Shown: positions 1 to 7,889 of the stretch, piece after piece
Numbering within the stretch: position 1 is the first letter of the stretch
Layout: the number at the start of each line of letters is the position of its first letter
Source of the DNA: Ereboglobus sp.
GTDB taxonomy: Bacteria > Verrucomicrobiota > Verrucomicrobiia > Opitutales > Opitutaceae
Direction: 5' to 3'
NCBI GenBank assembly: GCA_029974595.1
Contig: JARKRC010000030.1
Span: 1 to 47,284 of the forward strand
DNA length: 47,284 nucleotides
Translations under genes and position numbers: made by a program
The notes under the pieces: model-generated
The model's input: only the letters and a program-made list of their open reading frames with translations
Told to the model about the DNA's origin: nothing
Databases searched by the model: none

Positions 1-81
1 GAGACTTTGAGCGGTGCTGGCGCGGTAGGCCAATACGTCTCGTTTAAACTCTTCGCTGTATGGTGGTTTGTTTGCAGGCAT
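1..81 (-). CDS. IS3-family transposase OrfA, N-terminal 27 residues only
   Basis: The first 27 codons from an ATG at 81 are visible and open to the window edge. They read MPANKPPYSEEFKRDVLAYR and then ASTAQSL. A 'YSEEFK' segment followed by a helix is the hallmark of the N-terminal helix-turn-helix of IS3/IS911 OrfA proteins, which bind the terminal repeats. The rest of OrfA and all of OrfB lie outside the window, so whether the element is intact is unknown. Confidence 0.65.
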   Translation of the reverse strand, partial: MPANKPPYSEEFKRDVLAYRASTAQSL

Positions 82-141
82 TGTTGTTTGTGTTTTCTAT
101 TTTTACCTGTCTTCCCTGTCTACACTTTAGGGGTAACCTCA
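1..141 (-). mobile_element. IS3-family insertion sequence, left end, cut by the window edge
   Basis: On the minus strand the sequence begins with a TGAGGTTACC-type tip (complement of 132-141). About 60 bases later a transposase OrfA reading frame starts at 81 and runs off the window. A TG tip followed by a short leader and an OrfA with an HTH start is the usual IS3-family layout. Only one end is visible, so neither the far inverted repeat nor a target duplication can be checked. The outer boundary at 141 is inferred from the TG/CA tip alone. Confidence 0.6.
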
Positions 142-381
142 AGTTGGAGGAAACCACTCCGGCTCCTTTTTTCCCCCCTCTACATCCTCCCATCCTTTTT
201 AACCTTAAACTTCATCTTGAATCTTAAATTTCCCCCGTCTTCCGCCCTCCGCCTTTTCCGCCCTTTGCGCGCTTCGCGCCTTCGCTGTGAACCCTCCGAC
301 TTCTATCTTCCATATTCTAACTCCTTACTCCTGTCTCCTGACTCCTTCCCCATCCCCCTACTCCGCCATATATTTTTCCAT
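142..381. other. Pyrimidine-rich gene-free spacer built from dispersed 'word' repeats
   Basis: No gene is visible between the IS end and the SEC-C gene. The + strand is strongly C/T-rich and is made of short recurring words such as tactcctgactcct. Positions 145-207 match, in inverted orientation, the segment 2795-2870 in the pfp-tsaD gap, including the long shared word aggagccggagtggttt on the opposite strand. This is a dispersed non-coding repeat family. Its function is unknown. Confidence 0.5.
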
Positions 382-915
382 CTATTGCATGCAACAGTGC
401 TTGTATTTTTTGTCGCTGCCACAGGGGCACGGATCGTTGCGCCCGACCTTGGGCGATGCGGAGACCTTGGGCGCGGGGCCGGTGCGCAGGAGGCGCGTGT
501 AGATCCATTCGCCGCCGGCGCGCGTGAAGGCGGATTTCTCCTCAAGGGCGTGCTCGTGTTTTTCGTCGTCCAGAAAATAGGCCGTGAACTCGACCGTGGC
601 CGAGTCGGGGTTGCCGTTGACGGCGGGTTCGTGCGCGTGGATGACGAGGCGCGTCCACGGGAGATCGTAGGTGTTTTCCTTCGCGGTTTGCTCGACGTAG
701 GGTTTTTTGGCGGTGCCCGCGTAGGTGAGGTGCAGGTGCTTGTAGTCGCGGACGACGTGGGCGGTGAAACGCGAGCGCATGAGCGCCTCGGCGGTCGGGG
801 CCGGGTGTTTTCGCTGGAGAATGGGCTGGCAGCATTGGCCGAAAATCCTGCCGCTGCCGCAGGGGCAGGCAGCTTCGGGCGTGATGTCGGCGGAGAGCGC
901 GGCTGGTTTCGTCAT
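382..915 (-). CDS. YchJ-like protein with N- and C-terminal SEC-C zinc motifs
   Basis: The 177-aa protein begins with an ATG at 915. It has a SEC-C motif at both ends: C17-P-C19-G...C28-C29 at the N-terminus, and C163-P-C165-G...C174 with H173/C175 at the C-terminus. Each motif is expected to bind one zinc ion, as at the SecA C-terminus. The middle (about residues 38-145) resembles the NTF2-like YchJ/UPF0225 domain. The architecture matches YchJ in order and length. The family's biochemical role is not settled, so no function is assigned beyond zinc binding. It is transcribed divergently from the small gene at 1066. Confidence 0.85.
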   Translation of the reverse strand: MTKPAALSADITPEAACPCGSGRIFGQCCQPILQRKHPAPTAEALMRSRFTAHVVRDYKHLHLTYAGTAKKPYVEQTAKENTYDLPWTRLVIHAHEPAVNGNPDSATVEFTAYFLDDEKHEHALEEKSAFTRAGGEWIYTRLLRTGPAPKVSASPKVGRNDPCPCGSDKKYKHCCMQ

Positions 916-1065
916 AAAATGTAAAGTGGGCAGAGGTGTTATGCGGGTTGCCTGCGGCGGGCGAGCAAAGAAAAATCAGCAGCAGCGGCGACGCGATTCT
1001 TGCCTGACCGCTTGCACTCGCGCGGCGGAAGGCTCACAGTCGCGGTTTTCGTTTTCATCGAAGCC

Positions 1066-1395
1066 ATGGTCAAAGGACAAAAAGTCGTCTGCATCAATGA
1101 CACGTTCAACGATTTCATTCGTGCGATCTACCTGCAGCTCCCCGTCAAGGGGGAGACCTACACGATCCGCGAGGTGTTTCTCGGACGCGAGAAGATCGTG
1201 AAAGGCGGCGAAACGGCGACCGTGGGCATCCTGCTCGAAGAACTCGTGAACCCGCCCGATCCGTTTCACGCGGGCAAACAGGAGCTGGGTTTCACCTCCG
1301 AGCGTTTCGCGCCGCTCGAAGAACTGCCGCCCGAAAAAGAGGAGGCCGAGGAGGCAGTCGGCGCCGGAGCGGGCGCGGGCTACGGCTGGAACTGA
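1066..1395 (+). CDS. Small conserved-looking hypothetical protein
   Basis: The 109-aa protein is not assigned to a named family. I chose the ATG at 1066 (MVKGQKVVCIND) because the upstream extension from TTG at 1000 is low-complexity. It has a beta-rich start ('KVVCINDTF', 'PVKGETYTIREVF'), then 'ILLEELVNPPDPF', then an acidic Glu/Pro and Gly/Ala-rich tail. The pattern of a short barrel-like beta domain, with no signal peptide or membrane segment, suggests a soluble cytoplasmic protein. It ends 39 bp before pfp on the same strand and may be cotranscribed with it. Confidence 0.7.
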   Translation: MVKGQKVVCINDTFNDFIRAIYLQLPVKGETYTIREVFLGREKIVKGGETATVGILLEELVNPPDPFHAGKQELGFTSERFAPLEELPPEKEEAEEAVGAGAGAGYGWN

Positions 1396-1434
1396 TTTTC
1401 CGAAAGGCAAAATCCAATCGAACGCATTTTCACC

Positions 1435-2670
1435 ATGAGCACAGCAAAACCCAGGAAAGTCGCACTCCTCACTGCGGGCGGTCTCGCGCCCTGCCTCAGT
1501 TCCGCCGTCGGCGGGCTGATTGAACGCTACACGGAGATCGCGCCCGACATCGAAATCATCGCCTACCGCGGCGGCTACAAGGGCCTCCTCCTCGGCGATT
1601 CCTACAAGATCGGCCCCGCCGAGCGCGCGTCCGCGCACATCCTGCACCGCCACGGCGGCAGCCCAATCGGCAACAGCCGTGTCAAGCTCACCAACGTGAA
1701 GGACTGCGTGAAACGCGGCCTCGTCAAGGAAGGCCAGAACCCGCAGCAGGTCGCCGCCGACCAGCTCGTGAAAGACGGCGTGGATATTCTCCACACCATC
1801 GGCGGGGACGACACCAACACCGCCGCCGCCGACCTCGCGGCGTTTCTCGCCAAAAACAATTACGGCCTCTCCGTCATCGGCCTGCCGAAGACAATCGACA
1901 ACGACGTTTACCCGATCCGCCAGTCGCTCGGCGCATGGACGGCCGCCGAGCAGGGCGCGCGCTATTTCCGCAACGTCGTCGCCGAGCACGGCGCGAACCC
2001 GCGCATGTTGATCGTGCACGAAGTCATGGGCCGCAACTGCGGCTGGCTCACCGCCGCCACCGCGCGCGATTACCGCAAGCTCCTCGACCGCGAGGAATTC
2101 GCGCCCGGCCTCGGCCTCTCTCGCGCCCGCCTCGAAGTGCACGGCATTTTTGTCCCCGAAATGAGCATCGACATCGCCGCCGAGGCCGCGCGCCTCAAGG
2201 CGATCATGGACAGGCAGGACAACGTCAACATCTTCATCTCCGAGGGCGCGGGCCTCGAAGCCATCGTCGCCGAGATGACTGCGAAAGGCCAGGATGTCCC
2301 GCGCGACGCCTTCGGCCACGTGAAACTCGACGCCGTGAATCCCGGCAAATGGTTCGGCGAGCAATTCGCCAAAATGATCGGCGCGGAAAAAACGCTCGTC
2401 CAGAAGAGCGGCTATTTTGCGCGCGCCGCCGCCGCGAACATCGACGACCTGCGCCTCATCAAGAGCTGCACCGACCTCGCCGTCGAATGCGCCCTTCGCC
2501 GCGAAAGCGGCGTGATCGGCCACGACGAGGATCAGGGCGGCGTGCTCCGCGCCATCGAGTTCCCGCGCATCAAGGGCGGCAAGCCGTTCAATATCGACAC
2601 GCCTTGGTTCACCGAAACCCTCGCCGCCATCGGCCAGCCCAAAGGCGCGCGCCTCGCGGTGAAACATTGA
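1435..2670 (+). CDS. pfp: Pyrophosphate--fructose 6-phosphate 1-phosphotransferase (PPi-PFK)
   Basis: This 411-aa protein belongs to the phosphofructokinase superfamily. It catalyses the reversible PPi-dependent phosphorylation of fructose 6-phosphate, a glycolytic/gluconeogenic step in the cytoplasm. The phosphate-donor loop GGDDTN is at 123-128. An Asp after GGD, together with Lys in PKTIDND (151-157), is the established mark of PPi use rather than ATP use. The substrate motif MGRNCGW is at 198-204. The N-terminal LTAGGLAPCLSS replaces the GGDxPG loop of the ATP enzymes. Length and motifs fit the family. It converges on tsaD across a 368-bp repeat-filled gap. Confidence 0.93.
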   Translation: MSTAKPRKVALLTAGGLAPCLSSAVGGLIERYTEIAPDIEIIAYRGGYKGLLLGDSYKIGPAERASAHILHRHGGSPIGNSRVKLTNVKDCVKRGLVKEGQNPQQVAADQLVKDGVDILHTIGGDDTNTAAADLAAFLAKNNYGLSVIGLPKTIDNDVYPIRQSLGAWTAAEQGARYFRNVVAEHGANPRMLIVHEVMGRNCGWLTAATARDYRKLLDREEFAPGLGLSRARLEVHGIFVPEMSIDIAAEAARLKAIMDRQDNVNIFISEGAGLEAIVAEMTAKGQDVPRDAFGHVKLDAVNPGKWFGEQFAKMIGAEKTLVQKSGYFARAAAANIDDLRLIKSCTDLAVECALRRESGVIGHDEDQGGVLRAIEFPRIKGGKPFNIDTPWFTETLAAIGQPKGARLAVKH

Positions 2671-2716
2671 GGCGGGGCGGTTTTGCCGTTGTTGGCGTAT
2701 TCATTCGGATGCTTTG

Positions 2717-2781
2717 TTTTTAGACAGGATGAACAGGATGGAAAAAAACATTCTGCCAATCCTGTTAATCCTGTCCAAAAA
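2717..2781. repeat. Imperfect hairpin of the ACAGGATGA-word family, terminator-like on both strands
   Basis: The arms at 2717-2739 and 2759-2781 are inverted repeats, 21 of 23 positions pairing. Each arm is a T5 (or A5) tract followed by gacaggat-type words. The loop is about 19 bases. It lies 46 bp after the pfp stop, between convergent genes, so it could act as a bidirectional intrinsic terminator. A closely related copy lies at 2924-3006. Confidence 0.65.
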
Positions 2782-2794
2782 TCAGATCTGAAAA

Positions 2795-2870
2795 GTTTAA
2801 GATTAAGAAGGATGGGAGGATGTAAAGGAGTCAGGATGTAGAGGGAAAGAGGAGCCGGAGTGGTTTACTC
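2795..2870. repeat. Inverted copy of the 145-207 dispersed repeat
   Basis: Read on the + strand, this contains aaggatgggaggatgt, then an inserted aaaggagtcaggatgt (a partial duplication), then agagggaaagaggagc and the word cggagtggttt. The same words occur in the same order on the minus strand at 145-207, without the inserted unit. It forms part of the 368-bp gene-free gap between pfp and tsaD, which otherwise holds only the two hairpins and a short AT-rich stretch near 2895-2925. Confidence 0.6.
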
Positions 2871-2923
2871 CTGACTCCTTTCATCCTTCTATACAAGTCA
2901 TTCTGTTCCAAAGGAATATTTTA

Positions 2924-3006
2924 TTTTTAGACAGGATGAACAGGATTAACAGGATGAGCAGAATGTTTGTTTCATCCCGTTAATCCTGTTCATCCTGTCC
3001 AAAAAA
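2924..3006. repeat. Long near-perfect hairpin with tandem nonamer arms
   Basis: The left arm 2924-2956 and right arm 2973-3006 pair along about 33 bp with two mismatches. The arms are tandem 9-mers (acaggatga, acaggatta, acaggatga) preceded by a T5 tract, mirrored by an A6 tract on the right. The loop is about 16 bases. It sits 33 bp beyond the tsaD stop, so it is well placed as the tsaD terminator on the minus strand. Confidence 0.75.
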
Positions 3007-3038
3007 TCAGACCTTTGCACCGTATAAATCGAAAAGGC

Positions 3039-4079
3039 TCACGCCAGCTCCAAACCCGGCTCGATCTGAAGCGACGGCGCGCCAACGCTGGCAAACGACA
3101 TCGCCGCAGGGTCGACCCATGCCGCGAAAGCGATCATGGCGGCGTTGTCACCCGTGTGACGCGGCTCGGCCATGAGGAGCGGAACGCGGTGATTTTTCGC
3201 GAGGCGTTCGAGCGCGGAGCGCAGCGTGCGGTTGTTCGCGACGCCGCCCGACAGGCCGAGGCTGGCATAACGGGCCTGCGAAAGCGCGCCGGTTGTTTTG
3301 CGCACGAGGGCATCGACGACGGCCTGCTGATAACTCGCGCAGAGATCGGGCGTGCGCGCGGCGATTTCAGCGGGCGACATTTTTTCGAGTGTGTAACGCA
3401 ACGCGGTCTTGAGTCCGGAAAAACTGAAATCGAGATCGCTGCGCGGGCCCATGCCGCGGGGGAAATCGAAGGTGTCCGGCTTGCCCGTGGCGGCGAGTTT
3501 TTCGACGAGCGGGCCGCCCGGATAACCGAGGCCGAGGAGCTTCGCGCCCTTGTCGAGCGCCTCGCCGGCGGCGTCGTCGCGCGTCGTCGAGAGGATCGTG
3601 ATGCCGCGATCGCGGTCGATGCGAAAAAGAATCGTGTTGCCGCCGGAAACGATAAGGCCGAGATGAGGCAGAAGCGCGGCGAGGTTTCCGGCAAATTGTT
3701 CCGGGGCGGAAGCGTGCAGCGCGATAAAGGGCGAAAAGGCGTGCCCGCGCAGATGGTTGATGCCCGCGAGCGGTACGCCGAGCGCGAGCGCGAGCGCCTT
3801 CGCCGCGGCAACACCGATGGCGAGACACCCCGCGAGCCCCGGGCCGTGCGTGACGGCGATTTGCGTGACGCCGTTAAAATTGTTTGTGACATCGCGCGCG
3901 CGTTCCAGCAGCGGGGCAATGGTGCGCAGATGTTCCCGCGTGGCGAGGTCGGGGACGACGCCGCCGTAACGCCCGTGAAGAGCGATCTGGCTGTACACCC
4001 ATTCGTGCGCGAGTCCGCGCGCCGGATCGAAGAGCGCCGCGGCGGTTTCATCACAGGAAGTTTCGATCGCGAGAATCAT
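3039..4079 (-). CDS. tsaD: tRNA N6-adenosine threonylcarbamoyltransferase TsaD
   Basis: The 346-aa protein is the Kae1/TsaD/YgjD subunit that transfers the threonylcarbamoyl group to A37 of ANN-decoding tRNAs. The start was set at the ATG at 4079 because the protein then opens with MILAIETSCDETAAA, the conserved ASKHA nucleotide-binding start. A six-residue extension is possible. Metal-binding histidines are H109 and H113 in NHLRGH; most homologues have Glu where this one has Arg111. 'VSGGNT' and the C-terminal 'GGVANNRTLR' are also present. Length is normal for the family. It lies downstream of the small membrane-protein ORF at 4164-4448. Confidence 0.95.
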   Translation of the reverse strand: MILAIETSCDETAAALFDPARGLAHEWVYSQIALHGRYGGVVPDLATREHLRTIAPLLERARDVTNNFNGVTQIAVTHGPGLAGCLAIGVAAAKALALALGVPLAGINHLRGHAFSPFIALHASAPEQFAGNLAALLPHLGLIVSGGNTILFRIDRDRGITILSTTRDDAAGEALDKGAKLLGLGYPGGPLVEKLAATGKPDTFDFPRGMGPRSDLDFSFSGLKTALRYTLEKMSPAEIAARTPDLCASYQQAVVDALVRKTTGALSQARYASLGLSGGVANNRTLRSALERLAKNHRVPLLMAEPRHTGDNAAMIAFAAWVDPAAMSFASVGAPSLQIEPGLELA

Positions 4080-4163
4080 GGCAGACCAGACAGCCAAAGC
4101 GCGGCGCGGGAAGGAAGTGCAAAAGCAAGGGGTCGCGGAAACGGGAAGCGCCGCGCCAGTTGC

Positions 4164-4448
4164 TTAAAACAACGTCAGCGCCTTCACGCTCTCGACAACC
4201 ACCCAGGCTCCGCCCGCCCCAAGCGACAGATACGCAACGACTTTCGCGAATCGCAACCGGCGCAACCGCGCCTCATGATGATCCGGATTGCGGCGCGGCA
4301 GACAGCGATTTTCCGTCACGAAACTCACGAACCCCGCGTTCCGAATCGCCGACCTCTGAATGCGCGTATTATCCACGCGACCCATGCGGATCGGGGGACG
4401 GCGGAAAAGGTTTTTAAGCATTCGGAAAAACATCGCAAAATAGCGCAT
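4164..4448 (-). CDS. Small basic protein with one C-terminal membrane segment
   Basis: This 94-aa ORF starts with an ATG at 4448. An in-frame Met at residue 10 is an alternative start. The N-terminal two thirds is very basic (RMLKNLFRRPP, ARLRRLRF). A single hydrophobic segment spans about residues 72-92 (VVAYLSLGAGGAWVVVESV). I recognise no family. It lies 84 bp upstream of tsaD on the same strand and is divergent from lysA. The ORF is short, but the charge and TM pattern look like a real tail-anchored peptide rather than a shadow frame. Confidence 0.45.
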   Translation of the reverse strand: MRYFAMFFRMLKNLFRRPPIRMGRVDNTRIQRSAIRNAGFVSFVTENRCLPRRNPDHHEARLRRLRFAKVVAYLSLGAGGAWVVVESVKALTLF

Positions 4449-4571
4449 AAGTTAACGACACCTTGAATCCGCTCTTTCAATAGAAAAACTGCAACATTTC
4501 GCACTTTTCCACGGAGCGCGTTTTGCGCATCGCCACGCGCGCCCGAAAACGTCAAATATCGCCGCTTTCAC

Positions 4572-5876
4572 ATGCACCATTTCGCCTACACCGGCTCTAA
4601 TCTTCACTGCGAATCCGTCGATCTCGCAGCCGTCGCGCAGCTTTACGGCACGCCCACTTACGTTTACAGCGCCGCCACGATAGCCGATAACTACAACCGT
4701 CTCATGCAGGGCTTGCACGGTCTCGACGTCCGTGTCTGCTACGCGATGAAAGCCAATTCCAACATCGCTGTGCTGCGCCATTTCGCCAATCTCGGCGCGG
4801 GTTTCGACCTCGTCAGCGGCGGCGAACTCCGCCGCGTCCTTGCAGCCGGAGCCGATGTCACCGGCAGCGTCTTCGCCGGCGTCGGCAAATCCGAGGCCGA
4901 AATCCGCCTCGCCCTCGAATCCCGCATCCACGCCTTCCACGTTGAGAGCGAGCCCGAGCTTGTTCGCATAAATCACGTCGCCGGCAAACTCGGCGTCAAG
5001 GCCCCCATCGCCTTCCGCATTAATCCCGACGTGGATGCCCACACCCACGCCAAAGTCACCACCGGCAAAGCCGGCAACAAATTCGGCATCCCCCTCGCCA
5101 AGGCCGAGGCCGCCTACGCCGCCGCCGCCAAATGTCCCAACATCGCGATTCGCGGCGTGCAAATGCACATCGGCTCGCAGCTCACCTCCATCACGCCCTT
5201 CGGCGAAGCCGTGGAAAAACTCGTCCCGCTCGCAGCCGAGCTCAAGCAACGCCACAACATCGAGTATTTCTCCATCGGCGGCGGCATTGGCATCATTTAC
5301 AAAGACGCCCTCGCCAGCGGCTCCCGCGAATGGTGGACCTCGCAACCCGAAGCCACCCGTCCCATCACACCCGAAGCCTACGGCGCCGCGCTCACGCCGC
5401 TCCTGAAACCCCTCGGCCTGAAAATCCTCCTCGAACCGGGTCGTTTCCTCGTCGGCAACGCCGGCGTCCTCCTCTCGCAAGTCGAATATCTCAAGCGCGG
5501 CCAGGGGAAAAATTTCCTCATCCTCGACGCGGCCATGAACGACCTCGTGCGTCCCGCGATGTATGACAGTTTTCATCAAATCGTCCCGCTTCGCCGCGAC
5601 ACGACCCGCCCTGCGATCACGGCCGACATCGTCGGCCCCGTTTGCGAATCCGGCGATTGCTTCGCGAAGGATCGCGACATCCAGCAACTCAGCGAAGGCG
5701 AGCATGTCGCCTTCATGAGCGCCGGCGCGTATGGCTGCACGATGGCCAGCCGCTACAATTCCCGCTGCATGCCCGCCGAAGTCCTCGTGCATGGCGCGAC
5801 GTTCGACCTCATCAAGGCCCGCGAAACATTTGACGACCAGATCGCCAGCGAAAACATCCCCGCGTTTTTGAAATAA
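4572..5876 (+). CDS. lysA: Diaminopimelate decarboxylase
   Basis: The 434-aa protein is a fold-III PLP enzyme that decarboxylates meso-diaminopimelate to L-lysine, the last step of lysine biosynthesis. The PLP lysine is K60 in CYAMKANSN. 'HIGSQ' and the glycine-rich 'SIGGGIGI' loop bind the cofactor phosphate. The substrate-binding CESGDC motif (about residues 357-362) supplies the catalytic Cys from the partner subunit. Order, spacing and length match LysA. It is followed after 77 bp by panB on the same strand. The gap holds an AT-rich run of aatcg-type words but no clear terminator. Confidence 0.95.
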   Translation: MHHFAYTGSNLHCESVDLAAVAQLYGTPTYVYSAATIADNYNRLMQGLHGLDVRVCYAMKANSNIAVLRHFANLGAGFDLVSGGELRRVLAAGADVTGSVFAGVGKSEAEIRLALESRIHAFHVESEPELVRINHVAGKLGVKAPIAFRINPDVDAHTHAKVTTGKAGNKFGIPLAKAEAAYAAAAKCPNIAIRGVQMHIGSQLTSITPFGEAVEKLVPLAAELKQRHNIEYFSIGGGIGIIYKDALASGSREWWTSQPEATRPITPEAYGAALTPLLKPLGLKILLEPGRFLVGNAGVLLSQVEYLKRGQGKNFLILDAAMNDLVRPAMYDSFHQIVPLRRDTTRPAITADIVGPVCESGDCFAKDRDIQQLSEGEHVAFMSAGAYGCTMASRYNSRCMPAEVLVHGATFDLIKARETFDDQIASENIPAFLK

Positions 5877-5953
5877 GCCGCGCGGCATTTTAGCGCGCTT
5901 GCGTCTGTCCGCCTTCAATCGTAAATCGTGATTCGCAAATCATAATTCGACAG

Positions 5954-6733
5954 ATGCCCAAGCTCACCACGCACGCCATTCGAAAACTAAAAGGACAGCG
6001 CCCCATCGTCGCCGTCACGGCCTACGACGCGCTCACCGCGCGTTACGCAAACGAGGCCGGCGTGGACATCATCCTCGTCGGCGATTCGATGGGCAACGTG
6101 ATGCTCGGCTTTGAAAACACCGTGCCCGTCACGCTCGACATGATGTGCCACCATGCCGCCGCTGTCGTGCGCGCGCGTCCCGAAGCCCTCGTCGCCGTCG
6201 ACCTGCCCTTCGGCGAAGCCCATTACTGTTTTGATCGTGTGCTCGCCTCATGCCAGCGCATCGTGCAGGAAACCGGAGCCGATGCCGTGAAGATCGAAGG
6301 GGGCGCGGAGATCGCCCCCATGCTCGAAAAACTCAACAACGCCGGCATACCCGTGTGGGGCCACATCGGCCTGCGTCCGCAGCAAGTGCTCGCGCTCGGT
6401 CGCTACAAAAAATTCGGCGCGACGCCGGATGAAGCCGGATCGATGCTCTCCGACGCCCTCGCGCTCGAAAAAGCGGGTGTCTTCGCGCTTCTCATTGAAA
6501 TGACGGACCATGAATGCGCGCGCAAAATCGCCGGCGAGGTTTCCGTGCCTGTCATTGGCATTGGCGCCGGTCCGCATTGCGACGGACAGATTCTGGTTTC
6601 CCCCGATCTCCTCGGCCTGACCTCCGACTACGTTCCCGCCTTCGTGCAAAAATTCGCCGACGCCGCTGCGGAATATCGAAAAGGTTTTGCCGCTTACGCC
6701 GCGGCCGTTCGCGAGAGGAGGTTTCCGGAATAG
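5954..6733 (+). CDS. panB: 3-methyl-2-oxobutanoate hydroxymethyltransferase
   Basis: The 259-aa protein is the TIM-barrel, Mg-dependent enzyme that transfers a hydroxymethyl group from methylene-THF to 2-oxoisovalerate, making ketopantoate for pantothenate and CoA. It contains the signature 'AYDALTARYANEAGVDIILVG' region with metal ligand Asp in VGDSMG. 'VKIEGG', 'GHIGLRPQ' and the late 'IGIGAGPHCDGQILV' motif are also present. Length is typical. It is convergent with the transposase gene at 6784, 50 bp away. Confidence 0.95.
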   Translation: MPKLTTHAIRKLKGQRPIVAVTAYDALTARYANEAGVDIILVGDSMGNVMLGFENTVPVTLDMMCHHAAAVVRARPEALVAVDLPFGEAHYCFDRVLASCQRIVQETGADAVKIEGGAEIAPMLEKLNNAGIPVWGHIGLRPQQVLALGRYKKFGATPDEAGSMLSDALALEKAGVFALLIEMTDHECARKIAGEVSVPVIGIGAGPHCDGQILVSPDLLGLTSDYVPAFVQKFADAAAEYRKGFAAYAAAVRERRFPE

Positions 6734-6783
6734 GAAATAGCGCGCGCGCCGAAGCAGATACGAGGCAGATATTCGGACGCGAA

Positions 6784-7779
6784 TCACCCGAATGCCTTTT
6801 TGCGCAATCCGCGCAACGTGACCAGATCCCCCCAATCGGTGATGTTCGGCAAAGGACGCAGGGCGGTGCGTCTTCGATGTCCTGTCTGGCGCTTATAAAT
6901 AGCGAGGTGTTTTGCCACAAAGGCCTTGGAGCCAAGCACCGCTCCATCGGAAAAATACCGCACGCGGCAGCGCAATACCGTCGCGAGCGGAAGTGTGCCT
7001 TTTTCCGCGACGACTTTTTCAAGAGCCTCCGGTGAGATGGATACCTTGTCTCCACGCTGCGGCGCGGCAGCGCCGAAGAGCCGCATGCGATACGCATCGT
7101 GTACATTGCGCCAAGCCTGGTTGTTTTCATCGCCGACAATCGTGGCGATGCCAACCTGCGCGGCCCGTTTTCCCGCAACGGCCTCGGCATATCCGCAAAA
7201 GCGGTAGTCCTTCGAATCGACAACGAGGCCGGCGCGCACCGGATTCAAGTCGATATACGCCGCCATCGTTGAAAGAACATGGCCGCGGCCCTCGACGAGC
7301 ACGCTCTTGAAACGCTCCGACCAAAGCGTGCCGTGGCGGTCGTGCGTGCGGTTGAACCAGATTGAGAAGCGCTGTTTGAGCAGCTTCATGAATTGGGAGA
7401 CGTCGCCCATCAGGGCCATTTGTTGCTTGCGCCAAGAGTCCGCATCGGAACCGCCTTTTTTGAGACGGTCAGCGACCTCCTCGATGCGCGCCGCCTGGTA
7501 TTTTGTAGGTTTTGGGTAGAGCACGAGATAGCGGCGGAGTAGCTCAGTGTCCGAGACCGCGGCCCGTGCGGGCACACGAACGAGCACGTGAAAGTGGTTC
7601 GACATGATGGCGTAGGTGAGAATCTGGACGCCGCAGTAATCGGCGATTTGCCAAAGCTGTTTTCGGAACACCTCCTTGGCGGTATCGTCGAGGCAACGCT
7701 CGCTGTTCACGGTGCGCGACATGCAATGATAGACTGCCCCCGAGGAGCGAGGATCAATCTTGATGCGCGGTGCTCTCAT
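6784..7779 (-). CDS. REP-associated-type (RAYT, Y1/HUH) transposase
   Basis: The 331-aa protein (ATG at 7779; a TTG at 7806 would add nine residues) is an IS200/IS605-like Y1 transposase of the REP-associated group. The N-terminal 'SGAVYHCMSRT' and the HFH metal-binding motif at 62-64 (SNHFHVLV) are diagnostic. 'GTLWSERFKSVLVEG' followed by 'YIDLNPVRAGL' completes the catalytic domain. The C-terminal ~110 residues look DNA-binding and are unlike compact IS200 enzymes. Where RAYTs I remember read R-Y-x-x-Y-F-N, this one reads R-F-S-I-W-F-N, so the usual nucleophilic Tyr position seems to be Phe/Trp. No flanking IS ends are seen, consistent with a single-copy RAYT. Confidence 0.85.
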   Translation of the reverse strand: MRAPRIKIDPRSSGAVYHCMSRTVNSERCLDDTAKEVFRKQLWQIADYCGVQILTYAIMSNHFHVLVRVPARAAVSDTELLRRYLVLYPKPTKYQAARIEEVADRLKKGGSDADSWRKQQMALMGDVSQFMKLLKQRFSIWFNRTHDRHGTLWSERFKSVLVEGRGHVLSTMAAYIDLNPVRAGLVVDSKDYRFCGYAEAVAGKRAAQVGIATIVGDENNQAWRNVHDAYRMRLFGAAAPQRGDKVSISPEALEKVVAEKGTLPLATVLRCRVRYFSDGAVLGSKAFVAKHLAIYKRQTGHRRRTALRPLPNITDWGDLVTLRGLRKKAFG

Positions 7780-7889
7780 GCGCGGAACGAATTGCAGACG
7801 AATCAAATTGTCAAGATATTTTTAACCTGTCCCTTTTCTTTTATTAAAATCTTGTTGCCGTTTCTGTTTCTGCGTTCTGGATTTTGACG

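Noticed and set aside
7-924. 305-aa plus-strand frame over the left end
   Set aside because: It runs through the IS end, the pyrimidine-rich spacer and antisense to the SEC-C gene. The Phe/Leu/Ser-rich start comes from C/T-rich repeat DNA.
976-2667. 563-aa open frame on the minus strand opposite pfp
   Set aside because: It is antisense to a gene with full PPi-PFK motifs. Its composition (Asp, Val, Gly, Phe-rich with no motif) is what high-GC antisense frames produce.
4449-4571. Lysine riboswitch upstream of lysA
   Set aside because: The 123-bp leader is too short and I see none of the conserved core or the multi-stem layout.
4452-5918. 488-aa open frame opposite lysA
   Set aside because: It is antisense to a gene with all LysA motifs and has typical shadow-frame composition.
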